In this document: in pieces, positions 28,712-38,220 of the stretch
How positions within the stretch are numbered: position 1 is the stretch's first letter
Layout of the letters: the number at the start of each line of letters is the position of its first letter
The notes under the pieces: generated by a model
What the model was told of the DNA's origin: nothing
Databases searched by the model: none
Seen by the model: the letters and a program-made list of their open reading frames with translations, nothing else
Translations under genes and position numbers: made by a program
Source: an uncultured Bacteroidales bacterium
Lineage (GTDB): Bacteria > Bacteroidota > Bacteroidia > Bacteroidales > CAIXZF01
NCBI GenBank assembly: GCA_903923925.1
Contig: CAIXZF010000072.1
Span: 62,001 to 126,000 of the forward strand
DNA length: 64,000 bases
Direction: 5' to 3'

Positions 28712-31063
28712 TTAATTCTTAAAAAGTATCTTGGTCACATAGGTTTCGGAACCGTCAACATTGCTGATAAATATGAGGTATACTCCGCTACCCGGTCTGC
28801 TTCCGTTCATCGTAAGGCCATTCCAGATTGCCTGTCCACCTTCGGCTTTTGTATGATATATGAGATTGCCTGCAATATCGGTAATCTTCACATCAGCATC
28901 ACGAACAAGGCCTTTCACAGCAATTATTCCAGTATATCCTGATTCTACAGGATTCGGATAAGCAACTACATCTGAATTTGTTTCTCCTCCTTTGGTAGCA
29001 CTTCCTTTAAATGAAACAATGCCTTTATCGCTTCCGAAAAAAACCTCTCCGGTATTATCATCTATTGTAATAGCCGTAATAAGATCCGATAATAAAGGAC
29101 TATTTTCGGTTGTGAAATGATAAATCAGTTTAGTACCATCAGCCGACATTAGAAAAACTCCGGCACGTTCTGTTCCAAACCATTTCCTGTTAGCTCCGTC
29201 AACTGCAATTGAAGTAACAGCTTCGGTTTCCAGCAAATATTGAGTGTAACCGTCCTGAGTAACATAAATTCGCTGAGCATCATTATTCTCATTTGAAAAC
29301 GCTTTTTCGGGAGTGTAAAAAACCGCAACGCCTTCATCTGTACCTAACCATATCAGGCCTTCCTGATCAACAGCAATGCTAAGTACTCTGCTACCAGGAA
29401 TGGCTCCGCTTCCAATACCACCGGATATTATTTTAGCCCTGTCGTCAAGAGGATTATCAATTGTGTAATTGTCGTTGAAAATCAACAACTTATTGCCTCT
29501 CAAAAGCATCCATTTCTGTTCATAATTATCGATTACAAATTCGCCTACATCAATACCTGACCCACCTTGTGTAAGTGTGCCAATATTAAAGGACTTCCAG
29601 TCGCCTGATGGGAACTTTCTTACCGACAGAATATTTGTAGCATTTGAATTACAAACCCAAAGGTTATTGTTTGAATCGAATTGTAATCCGCCAATTTTAA
29701 CTTCGGAAGGAGCTCCATTAGCAGGCGGCCGTAAAGAACTGTTTGTAGCGTTAAAAAGCGTCTGTGGCTGCCCGTCGTACATTTCAAGCAAGCCTCTTCC
29801 CCAGGAACCTGCATATACCCTTTTGGAGTCTGTTGGATCAATGGAAACTGTTACCATATCACGGATAGTATCCATCATGGCTGTATTGGTATTGTCGAGA
29901 GTGGACCAATGTTCGTCTTTAAACGTGAAAACTGCTGCCGGGGTCCAGTTATTACCCCAGGTTAGGTTTCTGCCTCCGGGAGCAACACAAAGTCGTTTGT
30001 CTTTCAGCGACATAGAAAAAACTCCCGGACTCGACGGACCATCTGGCAGGTATTGAATGTAATTCCACGTATCCCAGTTTTGTATAAGTCCATATTTGGC
30101 GTCTGCAAACCAGTTTCTTCCGTCACTATCGATAAAAGCATCCATTGGAGCAGGAAAATGATCAACACCATTTAGAATATAGGTAAAAACATGGTAAACA
30201 ACATTCAGATTAGTGTCGAGGATATCGATAAATCCATCGTTAGCAATAATGGTTTTATCACCATATGCATTGATACTGTGCTTGTTGGATGTATATGTTT
30301 TATCGAAGTAATTCCAAATCCCTTTTGAGTAGTAATAAAGTGTATCGGAACTATAAACAGGGCCTGCTTCATTGGCAAGTAATTTTCCATGGAAATATTC
30401 CACAATATTATACTTTGAGTCAGGATGAAAAATCGTCATGTCTTTTGTCCAGGCCTGGTAATTAGAGAGGTTGGCATGCGATGCTGAGGCCTTGTAGATT
30501 CCAGCCTCAGTTGCAGCAAATAAACTGTCGCCGCTGCTTGTAAAGTCAAAAACTTCGATAGGAGAACCTTCTGGGCCAATATAATAAGTGTCTTTAATTT
30601 CGTTTTTCAGCAGGTCGACAACAACAATTCCAAAACCAGCGCATAAATAAGCGTAACGCCCGTAAACAACAGCTTTATTTACAATTTTCTTTCCTAAAAT
30701 AGGCTTGCGCTTTATGTCGGGAAGATTAATAATCGAATTATTCTGAATAAGATCGATATTTGAATTTTCATATGTTATCACAATAGTTTCATATTCAGGG
30801 CTGTACGAAACAGAGCTTACTCCAACATCACTTAATCCATTAATTTTATTAAGCCGGTTAATGCTCCAGTCGTTTTTATCAATCCAATAAATGCAATATG
30901 GAGTTGCACAATATACTTTCCCTTTGGCCTGAACAACAGATATTGTTTTATTATATGGAAGATGATCGCGCCACTCGCCAATAGCAAGGCCCTGACTGAA
31001 AATATTCTGAGCAAAAAATAAAAAAAGTATAATAAAACCGGGAATTGTGAATAATTTCCTCAT
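28712..31063 (-). CDS. porZ: PorZ-like two-component-regulator-propeller protein with T9SS type A sorting domain
   Basis: 'IGEWRDHLPYNKTISVVQAKGKVYCATPYCIYWID' beta-propeller N-terminus, 'WLGTDEGVAVF' propeller repeats, C-terminal 'VVAYPNPVESGYTG...GVYLIFISN..VTKILF'. Confidence 0.75.
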   Translation of the reverse strand: MRKLFTIPGFIILFLFFAQNIFSQGLAIGEWRDHLPYNKTISVVQAKGKVYCATPYCIYWIDKNDWSINRLNKINGLSDVGVSSVSYSPEYETIVITYENSNIDLIQNNSIINLPDIKRKPILGKKIVNKAVVYGRYAYLCAGFGIVVVDLLKNEIKDTYYIGPEGSPIEVFDFTSSGDSLFAATEAGIYKASASHANLSNYQAWTKDMTIFHPDSKYNIVEYFHGKLLANEAGPVYSSDTLYYYSKGIWNYFDKTYTSNKHSINAYGDKTIIANDGFIDILDTNLNVVYHVFTYILNGVDHFPAPMDAFIDSDGRNWFADAKYGLIQNWDTWNYIQYLPDGPSSPGVFSMSLKDKRLCVAPGGRNLTWGNNWTPAAVFTFKDEHWSTLDNTNTAMMDTIRDMVTVSIDPTDSKRVYAGSWGRGLLEMYDGQPQTLFNATNSSLRPPANGAPSEVKIGGLQFDSNNNLWVCNSNATNILSVRKFPSGDWKSFNIGTLTQGGSGIDVGEFVIDNYEQKWMLLRGNKLLIFNDNYTIDNPLDDRAKIISGGIGSGAIPGSRVLSIAVDQEGLIWLGTDEGVAVFYTPEKAFSNENNDAQRIYVTQDGYTQYLLETEAVTSIAVDGANRKWFGTERAGVFLMSADGTKLIYHFTTENSPLLSDLITAITIDDNTGEVFFGSDKGIVSFKGSATKGGETNSDVVAYPNPVESGYTGIIAVKGLVRDADVKITDIAGNLIYHTKAEGGQAIWNGLTMNGSRPGSGVYLIFISNVDGSETYVTKILFKN

Positions 31064-31173
31064 TCTGATCGTTAATTGGATTACAAACCTACGTTTATTT
31101 CAATTATTTTAAACAGTATGGAGGCGATTTTATTGTTCAATGGCCTTGTGTTTCTCTAAGATTTCAATTACGT

Positions 31174-31785
31174 TTGCTCAGGATGTCGAAGCAGGAAGAA
31201 AAAATAAACCCATCATTACATACCCGCAGGATTGTTGTAAAAAACATGGTTTGCAACTGCTGTGCACGAATAATCCGAATAGAGCTGGAATCAATAGGTG
31301 TTACTATTCTGGATATTCGTCTTGGTGAAATTAATCTCGAATTCGATTCTTCCATCATCACCTTCAAACAGATTGAGAATTGCCTGAATACCAATGGTTT
31401 CGAAATCGTTGAGGATAGAGATAAAGTCTTACTCGAACAAGTAAAACATGCAGTAATCGATCTTGTACATCATTCTACTTTCAATGCAATGGTCCGGAAT
31501 TCCGATTATCTGGTAGAACGTTTCGGGGTGAGTTATCAGTACCTTTCAAACCTTTTCTCGAAAGCCGAAGGAACCACACTCGAGAAGTACATTATTGCCA
31601 ACAAAATAGAAAAGGCAAAGGAATTAATACAGGCTGGCGATCTGACACTCAGTGAAATAGCATATATGATGGGGTACAGTTCTGTCCAGTATCTTTCAAC
31701 CCAGTTTAAAGCTGTAACCGGAATATCTGTTTCCGACTACAAACGCGATCCAGCGGATTACCGTAAGTCGGTTGATAGTTTATAA
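31174..31785 (+). CDS. AraC-family HTH regulator with N-terminal HMA-like domain
   Basis: 'VVKNMVCNCCARIIRIELESIGVTILDIRLGEINLEF' HMA-like CxxC; C-terminal 'LTLSEIAYMMGYSSVQYLSTQFKAVTGISVSDYKR' AraC HTH. Confidence 0.88.
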   Translation: MLRMSKQEEKINPSLHTRRIVVKNMVCNCCARIIRIELESIGVTILDIRLGEINLEFDSSIITFKQIENCLNTNGFEIVEDRDKVLLEQVKHAVIDLVHHSTFNAMVRNSDYLVERFGVSYQYLSNLFSKAEGTTLEKYIIANKIEKAKELIQAGDLTLSEIAYMMGYSSVQYLSTQFKAVTGISVSDYKRDPADYRKSVDSL

Positions 31786-31846
31786 TCGACACCGTATTCC
31801 AGTAAACTATCCGCTGAAATGTTTGTTATTGCAATAAAGAATAATC

Positions 31847-32791
31847 ATGTTTTCTAAATTTTCAATCGTAATCAGTTCATTATTGCTGATTTCTCTAGTT
31901 GGGTGCGGACAGCAAAAATCTGAGACAATACAAAAAGCTATGCAATACAAAGAGTTAACAGCTGAAGAGCAAAGAGTTATACTTCAAAAAGGAACAGAAA
32001 AACCCTTTAGTGGCAAATATGAGAAGTTCGACGAAAAGGGAACATACTCATGTAAACGCTGTGGTGCTTCATTATACAGATCTGATGATAAATTTGATGC
32101 ACATTGCGGCTGGCCAAGTTTCGATGATGAGATTAAGGGTGCTGTAACCCGAACCACAGATGCCGACGGACGCAGAACAGAAATTACCTGTGCCAATTGT
32201 GGCGCGCATCTGGGACATGTATTTCTCGGAGAAGGTCTTACTGAAAAAGATACAAGGCATTGTGTAAATTCAATATCGCTGGAATTTGTTCCTGCTGGTT
32301 CAAAATCCAAAACCGATACTGCAATTTTTGCCGGTGGCTGTTTCTGGGGAGTTGAATATTACCTCCAGAAATCTAAGGGAGTTTTTACTGTGGAGTCAGG
32401 CTATATTGGTGGTCGTAAAGATAAACCGACTTACCAGGAAGTATGTTCCGGAAAAACCGGCCATCTGGAAGCAGTAGAAGTTGTTTTTGATCCGGCCTTG
32501 ACAGATTTTGAAACGCTTGCAAGGCTCTTTTTCGAGATTCACGATCCCACACAGGCCGATGGTCAGGGTCCTGATCGCGGAGAACAGTACCGTTCTGCTG
32601 TCTTTTACAGGACAGAACAGCAAAAGCAAATCACCGAAAAACTCATTATGCTTTTAAAAGGTAAAGGGTATAAAGTAGTAACACAGCTCCTGCCTGCCAC
32701 ACATTTCTGGAAAGCCGAAGAATATCACCAGGATTATTATGAGCATAAAGGGTCGACACCATATTGTCACGGCTATACAAAGCGCTTTTAA
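31847..32791 (+). CDS. Bifunctional methionine sulfoxide reductase MsrB-MsrA, lipoprotein
   Basis: Lipobox 'LLISLVGCGQQ'; MsrB 'CKRCGASLY...HCGWPSF...RHCVNSISLEF'; MsrA 'AIFAGGCFWGVEYYLQKSKGV...HDPTQADGQGPDRGEQYRSAVFY'. Confidence 0.95.
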   Translation: MFSKFSIVISSLLLISLVGCGQQKSETIQKAMQYKELTAEEQRVILQKGTEKPFSGKYEKFDEKGTYSCKRCGASLYRSDDKFDAHCGWPSFDDEIKGAVTRTTDADGRRTEITCANCGAHLGHVFLGEGLTEKDTRHCVNSISLEFVPAGSKSKTDTAIFAGGCFWGVEYYLQKSKGVFTVESGYIGGRKDKPTYQEVCSGKTGHLEAVEVVFDPALTDFETLARLFFEIHDPTQADGQGPDRGEQYRSAVFYRTEQQKQITEKLIMLLKGKGYKVVTQLLPATHFWKAEEYHQDYYEHKGSTPYCHGYTKRF

Positions 32792-32827
32792 TTTTGTTCT
32801 GTAAGGACATGCCATGGCGTGTCCCTA

Positions 32828-33526
32828 CTAAAATGGCAGACAGAATTTGCATCCGATTAAAATTCTGGGTGCATTTTTAGTAATTTTTTTTGCATAATAC
32901 AGGTTTGAAGCATCCTGTAATATATCATTGTAACTACTAGTTCCGTAAGCCACTCCCAGATATGCGTCGTAAGTAAATCTATGTGAGTAGTACTCCCATT
33001 GTTTTCCTGCAATGAAGCAAACTTCCGACATCTGGTATCCAGTGTTTACAGTATAACCAGGAGCATTTCCAAGGATAATTTCTGAATAGGAATTGTATTT
33101 TCTATATTTAGCAGATCCTGAAATGTATATGCCCCCCATGTCTCCTTCAACCGGATAATACCGCAAACCACCTTCCAGCATAATACCTGTTTTGACTATT
33201 ATATTGTTATCAATGTATGCATTATTTTCCCTTGAAAGCTCATAAAAAAAATCCCTGAATGCTGGCCCCACGCCGATCTCAAAACTCAGTTTTCTTTTTA
33301 AATACCGTTCGAAATTAAACAGGAATACACCACGGAACAGCATTGAATAATTCCATTTAAGCATATTTTTTTCTTGTATTATTTCTTTTTCCAGTTCTAC
33401 TTCTGCTGTATCTTTTAAATTGAAGGGTTTGTAAACAACTACCTTATTACTGGAGTCGGTTTGTGCTTTTAACGTTAATGCCAGCAGAAGTGGCAAAATG
33501 AGCATCATTAAAATTTTTGTCATCAT
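32828..33526 (-). CDS. Hypothetical outer-membrane protein, paralog 1 of 3
   Basis: Shares 'KVVVYKPF', 'MLKWNYSMLFRGVFLFNFERYLKRKLSFEIGVGPAFRDF' and 'RILIGCKFCLPF' with the ORFs at 35014 and 35775. Confidence 0.8.
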   Translation of the reverse strand: MMTKILMMLILPLLLALTLKAQTDSSNKVVVYKPFNLKDTAEVELEKEIIQEKNMLKWNYSMLFRGVFLFNFERYLKRKLSFEIGVGPAFRDFFYELSRENNAYIDNNIIVKTGIMLEGGLRYYPVEGDMGGIYISGSAKYRKYNSYSEIILGNAPGYTVNTGYQMSEVCFIAGKQWEYYSHRFTYDAYLGVAYGTSSYNDILQDASNLYYAKKITKNAPRILIGCKFCLPF

Positions 33527-33610
33527 AGCATTTACTATTATTGGTTATACAATGACTTCTCAAGTAAGGATTTTTTCAAGGTGCATATCATGACATTGCC
33601 CTGCAAAATG

Positions 33611-35029
33611 TTAGTATAAGGTTAGGATCAGGTTCTGGTAGATATTTTTTAGTTTGTTTTCGTTTTGTTGATTTGTTTTCTCAGCCAAAAACCAGCTCAT
33701 ACGGCGGCCACCCTGGTAAAACCGGTAAAAAGGATAAACTCCGAAAACTGTTCCGGTGAAGAATAAGCCTTGGGAATAGGATAGTACGGAAAGCACTCCG
33801 CAGCCTGCCTCAAGGAGTAAACTGCTGAGTCCCTTAAGCGGGTATCCTGAATATGCTTGTCCAAGACCCGGAAGAAAGGTGGAAAGCCGCATTGCTTTTG
33901 AAGGAGATCTGAATTTCGGGGAAACACTCAAACTTGCAATTTCCTTGTGAAGGATGCTTGTTGAATCGGTCAGGCGCAGCAATAAATCTTTACACTCCGT
34001 GAACTTCTGCAGTTCGGTCTGAGTAAGCAGCCACAGTCGAAGATCCTGAATGTTTGTCAACCGGATACTGTCGGGGATAGCAGTCTGTACTGAGTACGAT
34101 TTTTCATACTCTTCTTTTAAAAATAATTCGAATGCAAATTTATGGCTTTCGATGCTGGTGAAAGGCGTTTTAAGCAGCAGTTGACTAATCTGCTTATTGT
34201 TATTCTTCCTGTGGTAAAATTCCCTGATATCGTGCTCTGTTTGCCTGTAATAATCGATTTGCCTTTTCTTTGCATAAGCCACTGTACCCCAGATATTGCC
34301 CCCATAAAAGGCTGTCAGCATCCCGAATCCCGCAAGTGTGAGTGTTGGATCATTAACTTTAATAAGCAGTTCGGTGGCTACAGCCGCAATTCCCGCGTTC
34401 ATTACAAAGGCTGATAAGGCCTGTCCTTTGCTTCCAAGGTAGGCTTTGCCAAGTCCCGGGACTAATGCCGATAACAGTCCTGCCTTCAGAGCTGATTTTT
34501 GTTCAGGAGCCTTGTGCTTTTTAATAAGCCCGATTATTTCCGGCCCTAATGAATCAGCAGGAATACTGATGATGAAAGGCTGATTGTTAAACCGGTATTG
34601 AAAAGGATAATCTTTCACCTTGGCAGTGCCCGGATTGAGCAGAAATGCCGGAGCTTCAAACTTTGCACTGCCATTGCAGCGGGTCAGGCGATCTGTAGTG
34701 AGGAACAATCCTTTTACATTTCCAAACTCCGAAATTGCCATCCCTGAAAAAACAGAGCAGGAAGGTTCAAACTCGCAATTTGCAGAAAGCTGCTCGGAAA
34801 GAAATAATCGATAAATCCTGTTGAACAGGCTAAAAACAGAGTGTGCTTTGAGATTGTTGCTGTTCTCGGTATTGAGTTTATTTTCGTAATGACGTAGTAT
34901 AAACTCTTTCTCAGAAAGTGGTGCATTCTGGGAAAAAACCTGAATTTGTAGGGCTAGCAGGATAAATATAAGTGCAGCATTCTTCATTCGTAAGTTTCCC
35001 GATCGTATGGAAATTATAAAGGCAGGCAA
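33611..35029 (-). CDS. YidD-domain protein with multi-TM C-terminal extension
   Basis: 'IYRLFLSEQLSANCEFEPSCSVFSGMAISEFGNVKGLFLTTDRLTRCNG' matches the YidD pattern; followed by glycine-rich TM segments 'ALVPGLGKAYLGSKGQALSAFVMNAGIAAVATELL' and 'TFLPGLGQAYSGYPLKGLSSLLLEAG'. Confidence 0.8.
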   Translation of the reverse strand: MPAFIISIRSGNLRMKNAALIFILLALQIQVFSQNAPLSEKEFILRHYENKLNTENSNNLKAHSVFSLFNRIYRLFLSEQLSANCEFEPSCSVFSGMAISEFGNVKGLFLTTDRLTRCNGSAKFEAPAFLLNPGTAKVKDYPFQYRFNNQPFIISIPADSLGPEIIGLIKKHKAPEQKSALKAGLLSALVPGLGKAYLGSKGQALSAFVMNAGIAAVATELLIKVNDPTLTLAGFGMLTAFYGGNIWGTVAYAKKRQIDYYRQTEHDIREFYHRKNNNKQISQLLLKTPFTSIESHKFAFELFLKEEYEKSYSVQTAIPDSIRLTNIQDLRLWLLTQTELQKFTECKDLLLRLTDSTSILHKEIASLSVSPKFRSPSKAMRLSTFLPGLGQAYSGYPLKGLSSLLLEAGCGVLSVLSYSQGLFFTGTVFGVYPFYRFYQGGRRMSWFLAEKTNQQNENKLKNIYQNLILTLY

Positions 35030-35718
35030 AATTTACAACCAAGTAAAATACGGGGAACAGATTTGTATGCTTTTTCTGAGTAATCAATGTTAAATGAGTC
35101 GTGTTCAATAGTGTGATAGTTAACATTACTCCAGGAGACGCCGCCATAAACATCAAGGATTACGCCATATGCAAGATTGTCCCACTGCCTTCCGCCCATT
35201 ATACAGGCTTCTCCTACCTGGTAGCCGATAGCAGCATTGCTCACTGCAGCTGCACCTCTGCCGCTGTTTAAATCGGTAAAAATGTTGTATTTGCGGTATC
35301 TTAATGATCCTTGAATGTAAATACCTTCCATGTCGCCTTCAACAGGGTAAAACCTAAGTCCTCCCTCTGCCATAAATCCCAGCTTTATTTTAGTTCCTCC
35401 ATCATTCGTCCAGTCCTTATTGTAGAAACCATTGAACTCAAATTCAAAATCCCTGTAAGTAGGTCCTAATCCAACTTCGAAACTAAGTTTAGGTTTAAAA
35501 AGTCGCTCATAATTAATAAGTAAAGCACCTCTGCCTATAAGGGAAGAATTCCATTTAATCATGTTCTGCGGGGAGAATTCATCCGATTCCTTTTCAGCTA
35601 CTTCACCCGACACAAAGGGTTTATAAACGATAACTTTACGCTTTGGATTGTCCTGAGCGCTAACAAGAATTGGTACAAGAAGAAGTATGAAAAAAAGGAA
35701 AAAATTTTTAAGTATCAT
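35014..35718 (-). CDS. Hypothetical outer-membrane protein, paralog 2 of 3
   Basis: 'KVIVYKPF', 'MIKWNSSLIGRGALLINYERLFKPKLSFEVGLGPTYRDFEFE', 'RILLGCKFCLPL'; overlaps the YidD-fusion start by 16 bp. Confidence 0.82.
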   Translation of the reverse strand: MILKNFFLFFILLLVPILVSAQDNPKRKVIVYKPFVSGEVAEKESDEFSPQNMIKWNSSLIGRGALLINYERLFKPKLSFEVGLGPTYRDFEFEFNGFYNKDWTNDGGTKIKLGFMAEGGLRFYPVEGDMEGIYIQGSLRYRKYNIFTDLNSGRGAAAVSNAAIGYQVGEACIMGGRQWDNLAYGVILDVYGGVSWSNVNYHTIEHDSFNIDYSEKAYKSVPRILLGCKFCLPL

Positions 35719-35774
35719 TGAAAGGATTTTAGCAAATTAGATAAAGATCTCCCCCAAAACCCGGATTTAATAAT

Positions 35775-36470
35775 TTAAAATGGGAAGCCGATTTTCCAGC
35801 CACAAAGAATTGTAGGTGTTGTAAAATTCTGTTTTTCAGCGTACTCATTGTTATTGTCGTCGGTCTTTATATTACGGTAAGCGCCGGTTTCATAGGAAAC
35901 GCCAAAATACCAATCGCTGGTAGTACCCCAGAATGAATCTTCCCACTGATAGCCCAGTGTAAAGCAGGCTTCATTCATATTATATGGAATTTTAGTATTT
36001 GTCAAAACTCCATTATAATCCTGAAGGTCAACGGCTACATTATATTTTCGGGCGCGAAATCCTGTAGATACATAAAACCCGTCCATGTCGCCATCGGATG
36101 GGTAAAACCGTATATATCCCTCTGCCATTAACCCAAGCTTGGCTGTTGGCTTATAGTCCGAATTATTGCTTTCAAGCGTCTTGAAAGCTTCAAAAATATA
36201 ATCCCTGTAGGTAGGTCCAAATCCGAATTCTGCACTGAATTTATGGTTTAGCCTACGCTCATAATTGATTAGAAATGCACCACGAACCAACATAAAATAG
36301 TTCCATTTCATCATATTGTCAAACACCTTTACGTCCTTATCTTTATCAATTTCTTCGGTAGGTACAAAAGGTTTGTAAACCACAACTTTTGGTTGAGTAT
36401 TATTCTGAGCACTTAGAGTAAAAGTAACAAATATAGCTAGTATAGATGTTAAAATAGTTTTGGTTTTCAT
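35775..36470 (-). CDS. Hypothetical outer-membrane protein, paralog 3 of 3
   Basis: 'KVVVYKPF', 'MMKWNYFMLVRGAFLINYERRLNHKFSAEFGFGPTYRDYIFE', 'TILCGWKIGFPF'. Confidence 0.82.
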   Translation of the reverse strand: MKTKTILTSILAIFVTFTLSAQNNTQPKVVVYKPFVPTEEIDKDKDVKVFDNMMKWNYFMLVRGAFLINYERRLNHKFSAEFGFGPTYRDYIFEAFKTLESNNSDYKPTAKLGLMAEGYIRFYPSDGDMDGFYVSTGFRARKYNVAVDLQDYNGVLTNTKIPYNMNEACFTLGYQWEDSFWGTTSDWYFGVSYETGAYRNIKTDDNNNEYAEKQNFTTPTILCGWKIGFPF

Positions 36471-36561
36471 TGGTAGGTTTTAAAAAAATTCATAATTTTC
36501 ACCTTTGTTATTACAAAGATGAATATTTCCTTTGGATTTCCAAAACTCAAATTAATATACT

Positions 36562-38184
36562 ATGAAAAAACTGGTTCTTACATTAAGTATTCTACTACTA
36601 GCATTGATTGTCTTCTCCCAGGATCCTAAAGTTACGTTCAGCCAGAAGTTAAAAGTTGCCCGTGGTACCGATATTAGAAATGCCTGCAGAGTAGGCGACA
36701 AAATTTTTGTTATTGAGACTGATGGACTAGGGACATCCAAAATGAACATGTCGGTGTATGATGCATCAAGCATGAGTCTTTTAAGCAAGAGACGATTCAA
36801 AGACAGATCATGTAAAGGTGATCCCAATTGCATTGACAATGACTTTGGCTACAGAAGAACATTGTTCTTTAAAAACTCCATGATTATGATCTTCCAGTCC
36901 TATGACCGGACAAGCGATCAGAATTGTCTTTTTGCACAGAAGCTGGATAATGATGGAAATTTTGTTGGCAAGCTCATCATAATCGATAAAATTCCTTCAA
37001 AGAAAAGAAATAATGCCGGTGAATTTAGTATTGAAGTAAGCGAGGACAGTACAAAATTCCTTATAATAAACCAGCCGCCTTTTGATAAGAAAGCGGATGC
37101 CACTATGAACTTCAAGGTTTACAATCCTCAGCTCGAAAATCTTTCTTCTTCAAAACTTGCCACTGACGAAAAGGATAAGAATTCTGACGTAATGGATCAG
37201 CTCCTTGGCAATGACGGGAAAATTTATGTTCTGATGAAAGTTGAGCTTGAAAAGAAGCAACGCAAACGCGGACAATCATCATTCTATTATTCAGTATACA
37301 CCGTTGACCCTACTGATCAATCTGTTGCTGAATACCAGGTTGTTCTTCCAAAAAAGAACATCGAAGATCTCGCCATTAAACTCGACAACGACAGAAATAA
37401 AGTAATCTGTACCGGCTTTTATTCCGATTTGAAATCAAGTGAATATACGGGTAAGGATATCGATGGTTTCTTCTATATGAGGGTAAACGTAAAAACCTCT
37501 GAGGTTGAAGTTTCAGGAACAAAACCGATTGATAAAAAAATGGTATTGGAACTTAAGGAGAAACGGAAACTAAAAGACGGTGAAGGAATTTCCAAAACCT
37601 TTGATATCGTTAAAATTATTAATCATCTGGATGGTACAGTTACACTGCTGGCAGAAAACAGGTATCTCATCATCACACGCACTACTACAACCACTGCAAA
37701 CGGGGCTACTACAACTACTACAACCTATCATTATTACAGAAAAAACATTTTTGTTATAAAAATTGATAAAGATGGTGGCGTGAACTCATTTATTGATATC
37801 CCGAAATACCAATACACTGTTGATGATGGTGGTGTGTATTCCTCGTTTCTGGCCATGGAAAGCGATGATCGCCTTCTCCTGATATATAATGATCACAGAG
37901 ATAATGTGAGTGCTGAGGTAAAAACATTTAAAGACTGCAAAAGAATGCCAATGCTTAAAAAAGCTGTTCTTGTTATGGTTGAGGTGATGCCTGACGGTTC
38001 TTACACTAAAAAAATTCTTCAGGATAATGTGAAAACCGGATCTACATTTTTGCCCGAATCTGGTTTCAGAATTTCCAATGGGACTTATGTTGTTCCTGCA
38101 GTTGATAATCCTGGAGCAGTTTCCTGTGGTTGTTTTATGATGTTTGTTAAACAAGCGCTTTGTCTGGCGAAGATTGAGATGTAA
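36562..38184 (+). CDS. Hypothetical secreted protein with Thr-rich insertion
   Basis: 540 aa; signal peptide 'KKLVLTLSILLLALIVFSQ'; low-complexity 'TRTTTTTANGATTTTTTYHYY'. Confidence 0.75.
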   Translation: MKKLVLTLSILLLALIVFSQDPKVTFSQKLKVARGTDIRNACRVGDKIFVIETDGLGTSKMNMSVYDASSMSLLSKRRFKDRSCKGDPNCIDNDFGYRRTLFFKNSMIMIFQSYDRTSDQNCLFAQKLDNDGNFVGKLIIIDKIPSKKRNNAGEFSIEVSEDSTKFLIINQPPFDKKADATMNFKVYNPQLENLSSSKLATDEKDKNSDVMDQLLGNDGKIYVLMKVELEKKQRKRGQSSFYYSVYTVDPTDQSVAEYQVVLPKKNIEDLAIKLDNDRNKVICTGFYSDLKSSEYTGKDIDGFFYMRVNVKTSEVEVSGTKPIDKKMVLELKEKRKLKDGEGISKTFDIVKIINHLDGTVTLLAENRYLIITRTTTTTANGATTTTTTYHYYRKNIFVIKIDKDGGVNSFIDIPKYQYTVDDGGVYSSFLAMESDDRLLLIYNDHRDNVSAEVKTFKDCKRMPMLKKAVLVMVEVMPDGSYTKKILQDNVKTGSTFLPESGFRISNGTYVVPAVDNPGAVSCGCFMMFVKQALCLAKIEM

Positions 38185-38220
38185 TTCAGGCACTTATCAT
38201 TCGCTTTTTGCATAAATCTG

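Noticed and set aside
31847-32791. Selenocysteine in MsrA
   Set aside because: The active-site codon is Cys (GGCFWG) and there is no in-frame TGA.
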